Source of the DNA: Blastococcus haudaquaticus
GTDB taxonomy: Bacteria > Actinomycetota > Actinomycetes > Mycobacteriales > Geodermatophilaceae
Direction of reading: 5' to 3'
Length of the DNA: 64,000 nucleotides
Assembly (NCBI RefSeq): GCF_900230285.1
Contig: NZ_OCNK01000005.1
Location: forward strand, 248,001 to 312,000
The position numbers and the translations under genes were made by a program. Below the pieces are notes generated by a model. That model made no database searches and was not told the origin of the DNA. It was given only the letters and a program-made list of their open reading frames with translations. Positions 53,256-62,130 of the stretch are shown piece by piece. Each line of letters starts with the position of its first letter. Within the stretch, counting starts at the first letter, position 1.

Positions 53256-54905
53256 ATGACCGCCTACGACGAACGGCCGTGGCTGTCGCTCTACGGCGAC
53301 CAGCCGGCCGACTACGACATCGAGTTCGACGACGCCCTCGACATGTTCCGGGCCGGGGTGGCGAAGGACCCCTCCGCCGTCGCCCTGCGGTACTTCGACG
53401 GCGTGGTCACCCGGCAGGAGCTCGACGAGCTCAGCGACGGGCTGGCGAACGGGCTGCTGGCGAACGGGTTCGCTCCGGGCGACCGGCTGGCCGTCTACCT
53501 GCAGAACGTCCCGCAGTTCGTCATCGCGATGGTCGCCGCCTGGAAGGCCGGCGGCGTCATGGTGTCGATCAACCCCATGAGCCGGCAGCGGGAGCTCACC
53601 TACCTGCTCAAGGACTCCGGGGCCACGGTGCTCGTCTCGCTGGAGGCGCTGTACGACTCGGTCGCCCGCGACGTGGTCCCCGACACCGACGTCCGCCTGG
53701 TCCTGACCACCAGCGAGCTCGAGTTCCAGACACGGGACGACGAGCGCCTCTTCGCCGGCATGGAGCGCCGGCGCCACGAGGGGACGACGGACTTCGGCGA
53801 GTTCGTGCAGCAGCACCGAGGGCAGGCCCCGCCCCCGGTGGCACTCGGCCCGGACGACGTCGCGTTCCTGACCTACACCTCGGGGACGACGGGCGTGCCC
53901 AAGGGCGCGATGAACACCCACCGCAACGTCGTCTTCACCGCGCAGGTCTACCGCGACTGGGTGCACGCCGGGCAGGACGGCGGCGCGATCTTCGGCGTCG
54001 CCCCGCTGTTCCACATCACCGGGCTGATCGGCCACATCGCCGTGAGCATGCTCGCGCCGGCGCCGCTCGTGCTGGCCTACCGGTTCGAGCCGCAGGTGGT
54101 GCTGGACGCCTTCGCCGAGCACCGGCCGACGTTCACCATCGGGGCGATCACCGCGTTCAGCGCACTGCTCAACGCCCCGGGGTTCAGCAAGGACCACTTC
54201 GCGTCGTTCACCTCGATCTACTCCGGCGGCGCGGCCATCTCCCCCACCGCCGAGCAGGGCTTCCTCCAGGCGACGGGCAAGCAGGTGCACAACGCCTACG
54301 GCCTCACCGAGACGACGTCGCCCATGACGGTCACGCCGTTCGGCTCGCCGTCACCGGTGGACCCGACGTCCGGTGCCCTGTCGGTGGGGGTGCCGGCGCC
54401 GAACACGGTCGTCCGCATCCAGGACGACGACGGCAACGACCTGCCGCTGGGTGAGATCGGCGAGATCGTGGCCGACGGGCCGCAGGTGGTCGCCGGCTAC
54501 TGGGGCAAGCCGGAGGAGACCGCGGCCAACCTGCCCGGCGGGGCGCTGAAGAGCGGCGACGTGGGGTTCATGAACCCGGACGGCTGGGTGTTCATCGTCG
54601 ACCGCAAGAAGGACATGATCAACGCGTCGGGGTACAAGGTGTGGCCGCGCGAGGTCGAGGACGTCCTGGCCGAGCACGCCGCCGTGCGGGAGTCCGCCGT
54701 GGTGGGCGTGCCCGACGAGAAGCGCGGCGAGACGGTGAAGGCCTTCGTCAGCCTCAAGGCCGGCGCGACGGTCACCGAGGAGGAGCTGATCGCGCACTGC
54801 AAGGAGCGGATGGCCGCCTACAAGTACCCGCGCAGCGTCGTCCTCGTCGACGAGCTGCCCAAGACGGTGACCGGCAAGATCCTGCGCCGAGAGCTCCGCG
54901 GATGA
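53256..54905 (+). CDS. Acyl-CoA synthetase (class I adenylate-forming)
   Basis: A 549-residue AMP-forming ligase that activates a carboxylic acid to its CoA thioester. The P-loop-like LTYTSGTTGVPKGAM is near 205-219, and HNAYGLTETTSPM near 346, VDRKKDMINASGYKVWPRE near 448 and the catalytic lysine in PKTVTGKILRRE near 535 are all present. The start at ATG 53256 follows the cyclase by four bases. With the cyclase and the divergent transhydrogenase it suggests catabolism of a hydroxy acid or amide, by inference. Confidence 0.93.
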   Translation: MTAYDERPWLSLYGDQPADYDIEFDDALDMFRAGVAKDPSAVALRYFDGVVTRQELDELSDGLANGLLANGFAPGDRLAVYLQNVPQFVIAMVAAWKAGGVMVSINPMSRQRELTYLLKDSGATVLVSLEALYDSVARDVVPDTDVRLVLTTSELEFQTRDDERLFAGMERRRHEGTTDFGEFVQQHRGQAPPPVALGPDDVAFLTYTSGTTGVPKGAMNTHRNVVFTAQVYRDWVHAGQDGGAIFGVAPLFHITGLIGHIAVSMLAPAPLVLAYRFEPQVVLDAFAEHRPTFTIGAITAFSALLNAPGFSKDHFASFTSIYSGGAAISPTAEQGFLQATGKQVHNAYGLTETTSPMTVTPFGSPSPVDPTSGALSVGVPAPNTVVRIQDDDGNDLPLGEIGEIVADGPQVVAGYWGKPEETAANLPGGALKSGDVGFMNPDGWVFIVDRKKDMINASGYKVWPREVEDVLAEHAAVRESAVVGVPDEKRGETVKAFVSLKAGATVTEEELIAHCKERMAAYKYPRSVVLVDELPKTVTGKILRRELRG

Positions 54906-54910
54906 ACAGC

Positions 54911-54943
54911 GCACCCGACGGCGCGCGGCGCGCCGTCGGGTGC
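54911..54943 (+). terminator. Perfect hairpin after the acyl-CoA synthetase
   Basis: Arms GCACCCGACGGCGCG and CGCGCCGTCGGGTGC pair at all 15 positions around a 3-base loop. It starts five bases after the stop. It also argues that the next small gene starts at 54959 and not at 54902. Confidence 0.8.
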
Positions 54944-54958
54944 GGCAGGCTCGCTCCC

Positions 54959-55081
54959 ATGACCACCGGACCCGAGGACCCGCAGCCCCGCGACATCGCC
55001 GTCGAGCAGGAGAGCGCCGAGGTGGAGGCCGACCTGGAGGCCCAGAGCGAACCGGACGGTCAGCCGTCGGGGGAATCCTGA
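54959..55081 (+). CDS. Small acidic hypothetical protein
   Basis: A 40-residue very acidic peptide (10 Glu) that I do not recognise, and short enough to be doubted. The ATG at 54959 follows the hairpin, and the stop is 27 bases before the kinase start. Codon use fits coding sequence. Confidence 0.35.
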   Translation: MTTGPEDPQPRDIAVEQESAEVEADLEAQSEPDGQPSGES

Positions 55082-55108
55082 CGGCGGCGGCGGGGTACGG
55101 ACAGGCGC

Positions 55109-56332
55109 ATGAGCGCTGACACCGGACCGCAGACCCGCGTGGTCGCGGGGCGGTACGCGCTCGGCCAGATGCTGGGCAAGGGCGGCATGGGCACCGTCTG
55201 GCTGGCGACCGACCAAATCCTGGAGCGCCAGGTGGCCCTCAAGGAGGTCACCTTCTCGATCCACGTGACCGAGGAGGAACGCGCCGTCCTCCGCGAGCGC
55301 ACCATGCGGGAGGCCCGCGCGGCCGCCCGGCTGGAGCACCCGCACGTCGCGACCGTCTACGACGTCGTGGAGGAGGGCGGCAAGCCGTGGCTGGTGATGA
55401 AGCACGTCGCCGCCCGCAGCCTGCAGGAAGTGCTGGAGGAGCAGGGCCCGCTCCCACCCCGCGCCGTCGCACGGATCGGCCTCGACGTCCTGGACGCGCT
55501 CGAGGCGGCGCACGAGATCGGGATCGTGCACCGGGACGTCAAGCCGGCCAACGTGCTGGTCTCCGCCGACGGCCGGGCCTGCCTCACCGACTTCGGGATC
55601 GCCACCAGCACCGGCGACTCGAGCCTCACCACGCAGGGCGCGCTCATCGGCTCCCCCTCCTACATGGCTCCGGAACGGGCCCACGGCGAGGAGCCGAGGC
55701 CACCCGTCGACCTCTGGTCGCTGGGCGCGACGCTCTACGCCGCCGTCGAGGGACGTCCACCCTTCGACCGCGGCGAGGCGATGGCCACATTGATGTCCGT
55801 CGTCTCCGAGCACCCGGCGCCCACGCTGCGCGCCGGTCCCCTCGAGCCGGTTCTCGGGCTCCTCCTGACCAAGGACCCCGCCGGCCGCGGAACCGCCGAG
55901 ACCGTGCGACCTCGCCTGCAGGCGATCGCCGCCGGCCGGGTACCGGACCCGGTCGCGGCTCCCCCGCGGCAGGCGGCACCGCCGCCGCGGGCGGCGGCCC
56001 CGCCACCGCCGACCCCCGCCCGTGTCCCGGGCAACTCGGTGGAGCGGATCGACTCCGACGACCTCCGGAAACTGGCCAGCGCATCCAAGGCGCTCCTGGG
56101 CTCCGTCGCCCGGGACGCTCGTGACGTCCTCTCCGAGCGCCGCCGCGAGCGCAAGGACGAGCGCCGCAGCCCGGCCCGGCCGGCCGCCGCGGCGCCGCCT
56201 GCCGCTCCCCCGCGCCGCAGGCGTTTCAAGCGACGCTGGGTCGTCGTCCCCGTGCTCACCACCGTGGTGGTCGTCGTCGCGCTGCTCGTGGGGGCGGCGA
56301 TCGCGCTGGCCGCGGTCTTCGGCCTGCTCTGA
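55109..56332 (+). CDS. Membrane Ser/Thr protein kinase
   Basis: A 407-residue Hanks-type kinase. The glycine loop LGKGGMGTVW is near 23-32, Lys in VALKEV near 44, the catalytic loop HRDVKPANVL near 141, DFGIA near 162 and SPSYMAPE near 180. A Pro/Ala-rich linker follows, then a basic stretch and one membrane helix at the C-terminus (VVVPVLTTVVVVVALLVGAA). No PASTA or other sensor domain is present outside, so it may sense a partner protein. It starts at ATG 55109. Confidence 0.94.
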   Translation: MSADTGPQTRVVAGRYALGQMLGKGGMGTVWLATDQILERQVALKEVTFSIHVTEEERAVLRERTMREARAAARLEHPHVATVYDVVEEGGKPWLVMKHVAARSLQEVLEEQGPLPPRAVARIGLDVLDALEAAHEIGIVHRDVKPANVLVSADGRACLTDFGIATSTGDSSLTTQGALIGSPSYMAPERAHGEEPRPPVDLWSLGATLYAAVEGRPPFDRGEAMATLMSVVSEHPAPTLRAGPLEPVLGLLLTKDPAGRGTAETVRPRLQAIAAGRVPDPVAAPPRQAAPPPRAAAPPPPTPARVPGNSVERIDSDDLRKLASASKALLGSVARDARDVLSERRRERKDERRSPARPAAAAPPAAPPRRRRFKRRWVVVPVLTTVVVVVALLVGAAIALAAVFGLL

Positions 56333-56336
56333 CCGC

Positions 56337-57368
56337 TCAGCGCCTCGCCGCGAGCCGAGCCGCGTCGATCCGCTCCGAGGCCACGTAGTAGAGCGTCGTC
56401 CCCTCCGGGACCGGCGTCTCCCACGGCGGGCTCACCACGAGGCCGTCGCCGCCCCGCACCGCGAGGAGGGTCGCGCCGAAGGTGCGCCCGAACCAGGTCT
56501 GGCAGTCGCCGAACGACCGGTGCGGGAAGCCGGCGGGCACGCGCATCGAGTAGGTGTTGCCGTGTCCGCCGCTGCTCATGAGGTCGTTGTAGATCTGCGT
56601 GATGCCGGGATCGGTCGCCTCCTCCGAGAGCAGGAACGGCATGTGCCACTGCACGGCCTGCACGCCCGCGTTCACGTAGCGCAGGTTCTCCCGCCGCCCC
56701 AGGTCACGGACGGCGGCGACCAGGTGGATGTCGGGGTTGGCGTGGTCGATGGCCACGGCGATCGCCAGCGTCTCGTTGTCGTCCCGCCCGTCGATGACCG
56801 CCGTCCGGGCGTGCTGCACGCAGGCGCGGGTCATGACGTCCTCGCGGGTCAGGTCACCGCGGACGAAGTGCACGGCCGGCTGATCCGGCATGGGGTTCTC
56901 CGGCACGTCGTCCCAGGCACACAGGGCCACCTGGAAGCGGCCCTCCGCGGTCAGCTCGGCGACGATCCGCTCCGTGCGGCCCGGCCAGTAGCCGAGCAGG
57001 ACGACGTGGTCGGACAGGTCCAGGGGAACCACACCTCTCAGTCGCCGGCCCCGGATCGACTGCAGGGCACCGGCCAGCTGGGTGAACAGGAGCGTGAGCG
57101 TGACGATGCCGCCGACGATCACGTAGAGCCCGACGATCCGCCCGCCCGTCGACGCCGGGAAGACGTCGCCGTACCCGACGGTCGCCGACGTGACGAGGAA
57201 GTACCACCAGTAGGTGCCGGGCGCGGCGATCCCGCTGCTTGCCGGCTCGACCAGCGCCATGGCCAGCCAGCTGGACAGGAACACGAACAGCGCGACCGCC
57301 AGCGGCAACCGCCAGCCGTGCAGGCGCACCCGGAGGAACCGCGACAGGCGGAGGATCAGGAACGGCAC
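56337..57368 (-). CDS. Potassium channel with RCK/TrkA-N domain
   Basis: A 343-residue ion channel. Two membrane helices flank a pore loop with the selectivity filter TVGYGD near 63-68. A cytoplasmic RCK domain follows (DHVVLLGYWPGRTE near 118, similar to MthK-type sites) with a C-terminal TrkA-C-like region. It should conduct K+ under control of a ligand bound to the RCK ring. The GTG at 57368 opens the frame. The stop is four bases from the convergent kinase stop. Confidence 0.92.
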   Translation of the reverse strand: MPFLILRLSRFLRVRLHGWRLPLAVALFVFLSSWLAMALVEPASSGIAAPGTYWWYFLVTSATVGYGDVFPASTGGRIVGLYVIVGGIVTLTLLFTQLAGALQSIRGRRLRGVVPLDLSDHVVLLGYWPGRTERIVAELTAEGRFQVALCAWDDVPENPMPDQPAVHFVRGDLTREDVMTRACVQHARTAVIDGRDDNETLAIAVAIDHANPDIHLVAAVRDLGRRENLRYVNAGVQAVQWHMPFLLSEEATDPGITQIYNDLMSSGGHGNTYSMRVPAGFPHRSFGDCQTWFGRTFGATLLAVRGGDGLVVSPPWETPVPEGTTLYYVASERIDAARLAARR

Positions 57369-57484
57369 CGGGCACTCCGAGGGCGTTCGGGCGGACAGCG
57401 CAAGCTACCGCCCCCGAGAGGGGGCCGACCGACGAGGATGCGCACAGCGGGCAGCATGCCGTGTCGCGTCGTAACGTCCGGCAG

Positions 57485-58684
57485 GTGACCGCCCCCAGCC
57501 CCGACTTCTACGCCATCGACGAGCTCCTGGAGCCGGCGGACATCGAGATCCGCGACCGGGTGCGCGCCTTCTGCGAGCAGGAGGTGACCCCACGCATCAA
57601 CGAGTACTGGGACCGCGCGGAGTTCCCCTTCGAGCTGGTGCCGAAGCTGGCCGGGCTCGGCATCGTCGGCGGCACGATCGAGGGCTACGGCTGCCCCGGG
57701 ATGAGCAACGTCGCCGCCGGGCTGGTGGCGGCCGAGCTGGCCCGCTGCGACGGCAGCGTCGGGACGTTCAACGGCGTGCACAGCTTCCTGGCGATGCAGT
57801 CCATCGCCGTCCTCGGCTCCGAGGAGCAGCGCGAGCGCTTCCTGCCCGCCATGGCACGGCTGGAGAAGATCGGCGCCTTCGGGCTCACCGAGCCCAAGCA
57901 CGGCTCCGACGCCGTCGGACTGGAGACCTCCGCCCGCCGCGACGGCGACACCTATGTGCTCAACGGTCAGAAGAAGTGGATCGGCAACGGCTCCATCGCC
58001 GACCACGTGATCATCTGGGCGCGCGGGGAGGACGGCGCGGTCGGCGGCTACGTCGTCGAGACGGGTGGCAGGGAGGGCTCGCTGCCTGGTTACGAGGCGA
58101 CCGTGATGACGGGCAAGACCGCACTGCGCGCCGTGTGGCAGGCCGAGATCACGCTGACCGACGTCCGCGTGCCGGTCGAGAACAAGCTCGCCGAGTGCCA
58201 CTCCTTCACGGACGTGTCCCGGATGCTGGACCGCACCCGGTACACCGTGGCGTGGCGGGCGCTGGGGCTGGCGACCGCGTCCTACGAGCTGGCCCTCGCC
58301 CACGCGCTGCAGCGCGAGCAGTTCGGCCAGCCCATCGCCGGGTTCCAGCTCGTGCAGGACAAGCTGGCCCGGATGCTGGCCGAGATCACGTCGATGCAGC
58401 TGATGTGCTGGCGGCTGTCGAAGCTGGCGGACGCGGGGCGGATGACCGCGGCGATGGCGTCGCTGGCGAAGATGAACCACGCCGCCAAGGCACGCGCGAT
58501 CGTGGCCGACGCCCGCGACATCCTGGGCGGCGACGGGATCCTGCTGGAGCACCACGTCGCCCGGCATCACGCCGACATGGAGGCGATCTTCACCTTCGAG
58601 GGCACCGACTCGGTGCAGGCACTCATCGTGGGCCGGGCGATCACCGGCCTGTCGGCCATCAGCGGACGCAAGCCCGCCCGCTGA
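57485..58684 (+). CDS. Acyl-CoA dehydrogenase (glutaryl-CoA dehydrogenase-like)
   Basis: A 399-residue FAD enzyme that oxidises acyl-CoA to enoyl-CoA. The segments FGLTEPKHGSDA near 135, GQKKWIGNGSIAD near 160, EITLTDVRVP near 220 and the catalytic glutamate region FTFEGTDSVQALIVGR near 370 match the family, with strongest resemblance to glutaryl-CoA dehydrogenases. It starts at GTG 57485, divergent from the potassium channel by about 116 bases. Confidence 0.92.
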   Translation: MTAPSPDFYAIDELLEPADIEIRDRVRAFCEQEVTPRINEYWDRAEFPFELVPKLAGLGIVGGTIEGYGCPGMSNVAAGLVAAELARCDGSVGTFNGVHSFLAMQSIAVLGSEEQRERFLPAMARLEKIGAFGLTEPKHGSDAVGLETSARRDGDTYVLNGQKKWIGNGSIADHVIIWARGEDGAVGGYVVETGGREGSLPGYEATVMTGKTALRAVWQAEITLTDVRVPVENKLAECHSFTDVSRMLDRTRYTVAWRALGLATASYELALAHALQREQFGQPIAGFQLVQDKLARMLAEITSMQLMCWRLSKLADAGRMTAAMASLAKMNHAAKARAIVADARDILGGDGILLEHHVARHHADMEAIFTFEGTDSVQALIVGRAITGLSAISGRKPAR

Positions 58685-58696
58685 GAGCGCCCGGGA

Positions 58697-58960
58697 TCAG
58701 CGCGACGACGTCGACAGGGGCTTGGCCGCGGCGGTGGCCCGCAGGCACTCCGGGCAGGCGGTGCGCCCACTGCCCACGCGCTCCCACTTCTGCGATCCCC
58801 AGACCTGCACGATCGCGCCGCAGACGGCCAGCTCCACCTCCCCGTCCAGTTCGGCGGTCGGGCGGTGCGCCTCGACGGCGTGCCAGGGATGGCTGTCCTC
58901 TGCGGTGTCCCCGCGCGACCAGCGGTCCGGCCTCGCGAAGCCCACGGCATACGTCTCCAC
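58697..58960 (-). CDS. Small hypothetical protein with CxxC
   Basis: An 87-residue protein that I do not recognise. It has one CPEC knuckle (ACPECLRA) near 72 and a conserved-looking WGSQKWERVG segment, and could bind zinc with another Cys or His. The start is doubtful: GTG at 58960 is used here, and a TTG at 58993 would add eleven residues. It converges on the acyl-CoA dehydrogenase. Confidence 0.5.
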   Translation of the reverse strand: METYAVGFARPDRWSRGDTAEDSHPWHAVEAHRPTAELDGEVELAVCGAIVQVWGSQKWERVGSGRTACPECLRATAAAKPLSTSSR

Positions 58961-59095
58961 GGGATCCCTGTGCCCCAGCGCACAGCCGGTCAATCACCCC
59001 GTCCGGGCAGCAGCGGCCGATCAGGGGCCGGATCGTGTGGGCGGCACCGGTGCCGGGCATCACCACGGGACGGACCGCCGTCCCGAGGAGTGGCC

Positions 59096-59674
59096 ATGAC
59101 AAACACCGAGCGCGACGTGGTGGACCTGCTGTCCGCCGACCACCGCGAGTTCGACCGCATCTTCCGCGAGCTCGAGCAGCTGCGCGGAGCCACCGGCCCC
59201 GACGTGGTGCAGCGCAAGCGCGAGCTCGTCGACGAGGTGACCATCGGCCTGGCCCAGCACTCCGTGGCCGAGGAGACCCAGGTCTACCCGCTCGTGGAGG
59301 AGCAGCTGGACGCGGAGGAGGCGGAGCACTCCAAGGAGGAGCACGCCGAGGCCGAGGAGACGATGAAGCGGCTCGAGCGGATGGACGCCGGCGACCCGGA
59401 GTTCGACGCGGTCGTGGCGCACCTGATCGGGGAGATCCGCCACCACGTCGAGCACGAGGAGGGCCGGATGTTCGCCGCCCTCCGGGCGAACCTCAGCCGC
59501 GGCCAGTTGGTCGAGCTGGCCGGCAAGGTCGAGTCGGTCAAGAAGTTCGCCCCGACCCGCCCGCACCCCCTGACGCCCAACGACGCGACCGTGCGGCGCG
59601 TCGCCGCGCCTCTCGCGGGCCTGCTCGACCACCTGCGCGACGCCGTCAGCGGGCGGGGCAAGCGCGCGGACTGA
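59096..59674 (+). CDS. Hemerythrin domain-containing protein
   Basis: A 192-residue protein with a four-helix hemerythrin-like domain. The iron ligands are visible as SADHREFD near 14-20, QHSVAEETQVYP near 54-65, EEHAEAEE near 80 and HHVEHEEGRMF near 115-125. These non-heme di-iron proteins bind oxygen or nitric oxide or protect from oxidation. The C-terminal 50 residues are basic and unassigned. The ATG at 59096 has GAGGAG upstream. Confidence 0.9.
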   Translation: MTNTERDVVDLLSADHREFDRIFRELEQLRGATGPDVVQRKRELVDEVTIGLAQHSVAEETQVYPLVEEQLDAEEAEHSKEEHAEAEETMKRLERMDAGDPEFDAVVAHLIGEIRHHVEHEEGRMFAALRANLSRGQLVELAGKVESVKKFAPTRPHPLTPNDATVRRVAAPLAGLLDHLRDAVSGRGKRAD

Positions 59675-59732
59675 CGGCACTACTCGGCGGTTCCCCGCGT
59701 TACCGTGCAGACGAGCGGAGAGAGGTGCGGGG

Positions 59733-60038
59733 ATGGATCCGATCAGCCTGCTGGTGGGCGGGGCGTTGCTGGCGGTCGGCTTCGTCACCGGGCGTCTGGG
59801 GCGACGCCGTGCGGCCCCTCCCCCGCCGATGACCCCGCTGTGCGGCTGCGGCCACACGCTGAGCCAGCACGACCGGGAGACGCACACCTGCTACGCCGAG
59901 CTGCGGCGCGACAACTACGACAAGCGCGGCCGTTGGGCCGGCGTGAGCTGGGTCCCCTGCACCTGCCGCCAGTACGTGGGTCCCCGCCCGATCGACGAGG
60001 TGTTCGCACCCCGGCTGCTCCCGCCCGGCATCGACTGA
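59733..60038 (+). CDS. Small anchored Cys/His-rich protein
   Basis: A 101-residue protein. One membrane helix is at about 4-20. A compact Cys/His region follows with CGCGH near 37-41, HTC near 51 and PCTCRQY near 74-80, which could bind zinc or iron-sulfur. I know similar small proteins in actinobacteria but not their function. It lies just upstream of the sortase and may be co-transcribed. The start is ATG 59733. Confidence 0.65.
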   Translation: MDPISLLVGGALLAVGFVTGRLGRRRAAPPPPMTPLCGCGHTLSQHDRETHTCYAELRRDNYDKRGRWAGVSWVPCTCRQYVGPRPIDEVFAPRLLPPGID

Positions 60039-60069
60039 CGCCCGGACGACGGGGACGGGGACGGCACCG

Positions 60070-60861
60070 ATGGAGACGGCCGCGCCCACCGGGCGGGGGA
60101 TCGGACCGCCGGTCGAGCGCGGCGACCCCGTCGGATCGTTCATGCGCGGGCTGGGCGAGCTCATGGTCACCGCCGGCGCGATCGTCCTCCTCTTCGTGGT
60201 CTACGAGCTGTACGTGACCGACGTGATCAGCGAGCGCACCCAGGACACCCTGAGCCGCGAGCTGCGCGAGGACTGGGGACGGCAGCCCGCTGCCGCCGCT
60301 CCTCCTGCGGAGCCTCCCGACGTACCGGTCGGCGAGGCGTTCGCCTTCCTGCACATCCCGCGCCTCGGCGAGGACTTCCCGCGGGCCGTCGTCCAGGGCA
60401 CCGGGCAGGCCGAGCTGGCCGGCGGCCCCGGCCACTACGTCGACACCGCGATGCCCGGCCAGCCGGGGAACATGGCCGTCGCCGGGCACCGGGTGGGCAA
60501 GGGCTCGCCGTTCCTGGACCTCGACCTGCTGCGTCCGGGCGACCCGATCGTCGTCGAGACCGCCGTCGCCTGGTACGAGTACCGCCTGCTCGGGGACCGG
60601 GCCACCGGCGACCTGTCCGTGGCGGTCGACGGCGTCCCCGGACGGCGGATCGTGGATCCCACGCAGATCGGCGTCATCGCGCCCGTCCCCGGGCAGCCGG
60701 GGGTCGCGCCCACGGCGTCCTACCTGACGCTCACCACCTGCCACCCCAAGTACTCCGCCGAGGAGCGGCTGATCGTGCACGCGGTGCTCGCCGGCGCACC
60801 CGTGGCCCGCGCAGCGCTGCCGGACGGCCCCGCGGCCCTGCAGGAGTCCCCGTCCGACTGA
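60070..60861 (+). CDS. Class E sortase
   Basis: A 263-residue membrane transpeptidase that links sorted proteins to the cell wall. One membrane helix lies at about 32-52. The catalytic residues are His140 in AVAGHRVG, Cys224 in TLTTCHPKY and Arg in SAEERLIV shortly after. Class E sortases of high-GC actinobacteria recognise LAxTG-type signals. No protein with such a signal was found in the window. It starts at ATG 60070. Confidence 0.92.
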   Translation: METAAPTGRGIGPPVERGDPVGSFMRGLGELMVTAGAIVLLFVVYELYVTDVISERTQDTLSRELREDWGRQPAAAAPPAEPPDVPVGEAFAFLHIPRLGEDFPRAVVQGTGQAELAGGPGHYVDTAMPGQPGNMAVAGHRVGKGSPFLDLDLLRPGDPIVVETAVAWYEYRLLGDRATGDLSVAVDGVPGRRIVDPTQIGVIAPVPGQPGVAPTASYLTLTTCHPKYSAEERLIVHAVLAGAPVARAALPDGPAALQESPSD

Positions 60862-60890
60862 CGCCGGCCGTCGGCGGGCATGGAGGGGGC

Positions 60891-61634
60891 ATGGACGGAC
60901 GCCTCGACCCTCGCGCCGCCCGACGTCGTGCCCTGGTCCTGGCCGCGACCGAGCCGGCGCGGACACTGCTCAGCGCCGGCGGGGCCGCGGCCGCCGCGCT
61001 GCCCCTGCTCCGCTGGGCGCCGCGCGGTGAGCGCCATCCGGTGCTCGTCCTGCCGGGGCTGCTGGCGTCCGACGCCTCCACCCAGGTGCTGCGCACGTGG
61101 ATCGGGCGCCTGGGCTATCCGGTCGTCGGCTGGGCGCTGGGACGCAACCGCGGGCCCAGCCAGGAGATCGACGACGAGCTCCCCCGGCTCCTCGACCGCC
61201 TGTCCGGCGAGCACGGGACCGCGGTGAGCATCGTGGGCTGGAGCCTGGGCGGGATCTTCGCCCGTCGCCTCGCCCGCACGGCGCCGCGCCAGGTCCGCCA
61301 GGTCGTCTCGCTGGGATCGCCGTTCGCCTCCACGCAGCCGTGGGTGACCGGGCCGTCGCGGTCACCCCGGCGGTCCCTCGCCCGTCCGCTGCCGGTCCCG
61401 AGCACCGCCGTCTACTCCAGGTGGGACGGCGTCGTGGACTGGCGCGCCTGCCGTCAGGAGGCCGGTCCCGCCAGCGAGAACGTCGCCGTGCACAGCAGCC
61501 ACCTGGGCATGGGGCACGACCCCGCCGTCCTGTGGGTGGTGGCCGACCGGCTCGCCCAGCCGCGGCACGACTGGCGGCCCTTCGCACGCCCGAGCCGCTT
61601 CGGCCTCGGGACGCTCTTCCCGGCCGAGAGCTGA
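60891..61634 (+). CDS. Lipase-like alpha/beta hydrolase (paralogue)
   Basis: A 247-residue hydrolase that closely resembles the protein at 17957-18766: VLVLPGLLASDAS near 50, GWALGRNRGPS, the nucleophile elbow GWSLGGIFARRLAR near 117, and SHLGMGHDPAV near 203 with the probable catalytic histidine. It follows the sortase by 29 bases, so probably belongs to that transcript. The start is ATG 60891. Confidence 0.83.
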   Translation: MDGRLDPRAARRRALVLAATEPARTLLSAGGAAAAALPLLRWAPRGERHPVLVLPGLLASDASTQVLRTWIGRLGYPVVGWALGRNRGPSQEIDDELPRLLDRLSGEHGTAVSIVGWSLGGIFARRLARTAPRQVRQVVSLGSPFASTQPWVTGPSRSPRRSLARPLPVPSTAVYSRWDGVVDWRACRQEAGPASENVAVHSSHLGMGHDPAVLWVVADRLAQPRHDWRPFARPSRFGLGTLFPAES

Positions 61635-61654
61635 CACGGGGACGCCCCCCGGGC

Positions 61655-62110
61655 TCAGTCCTCGCCGACCGCCAGGTCGGCCAGCGCGCGGACCAGCGCC
61701 GCCACCCGGTCGGGACCCAGCGAGCGCGCGAGCGCCTGCTCGTGGGCGCGCACGAGTGCCTCCAGCCGCGCCAGCCGGATGCGCCCGGGCTCGGACAGGT
61801 GCACGACGACCTTCCGCCCGTCGTGCGGGTCGGGCAGCCGGTAGGCGAGGGCGGCGTCGACCGCGCCGTCGACCAGGCGGGTCAGCGTCGGCGGCGGCAG
61901 GTGCAGGGCGGCCACCAGCTCGCCCATCGACCGGCCACCGGGGCCGGCCAGGGAGCGCAGCAGCCGGTAGCCGTCGAGGGTGGACCCGTCCTCGGCCAGG
62001 ACCGCCCCGACCTCACGGGCCACCCGGCGCTGCGTGACCGTGAGCAGCTCGACGAGGGCGTCCGACACCCGGACGGGCGGTCCGGTGGCAGCATCTGCGC
62101 CCGGCACCAT
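61655..62110 (-). CDS. MarR family transcriptional regulator
   Basis: A 151-residue winged-helix regulator. The recognition region SMGELVAALHLPPPTLTRLVDG near 60-82 and the wing RLPDPHDGRKVVVHLSEPG near 89-107 are standard. It starts at ATG 62110 and is divergent from the solute-binding-like gene at 62131 with only 20 bases between the starts, so it very likely controls that gene and possibly the permease beyond it. Confidence 0.9.
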   Translation of the reverse strand: MVPGADAATGPPVRVSDALVELLTVTQRRVAREVGAVLAEDGSTLDGYRLLRSLAGPGGRSMGELVAALHLPPPTLTRLVDGAVDAALAYRLPDPHDGRKVVVHLSEPGRIRLARLEALVRAHEQALARSLGPDRVAALVRALADLAVGED

Positions 62111-62130
62111 GGCCGCACCATACTCAGGGG

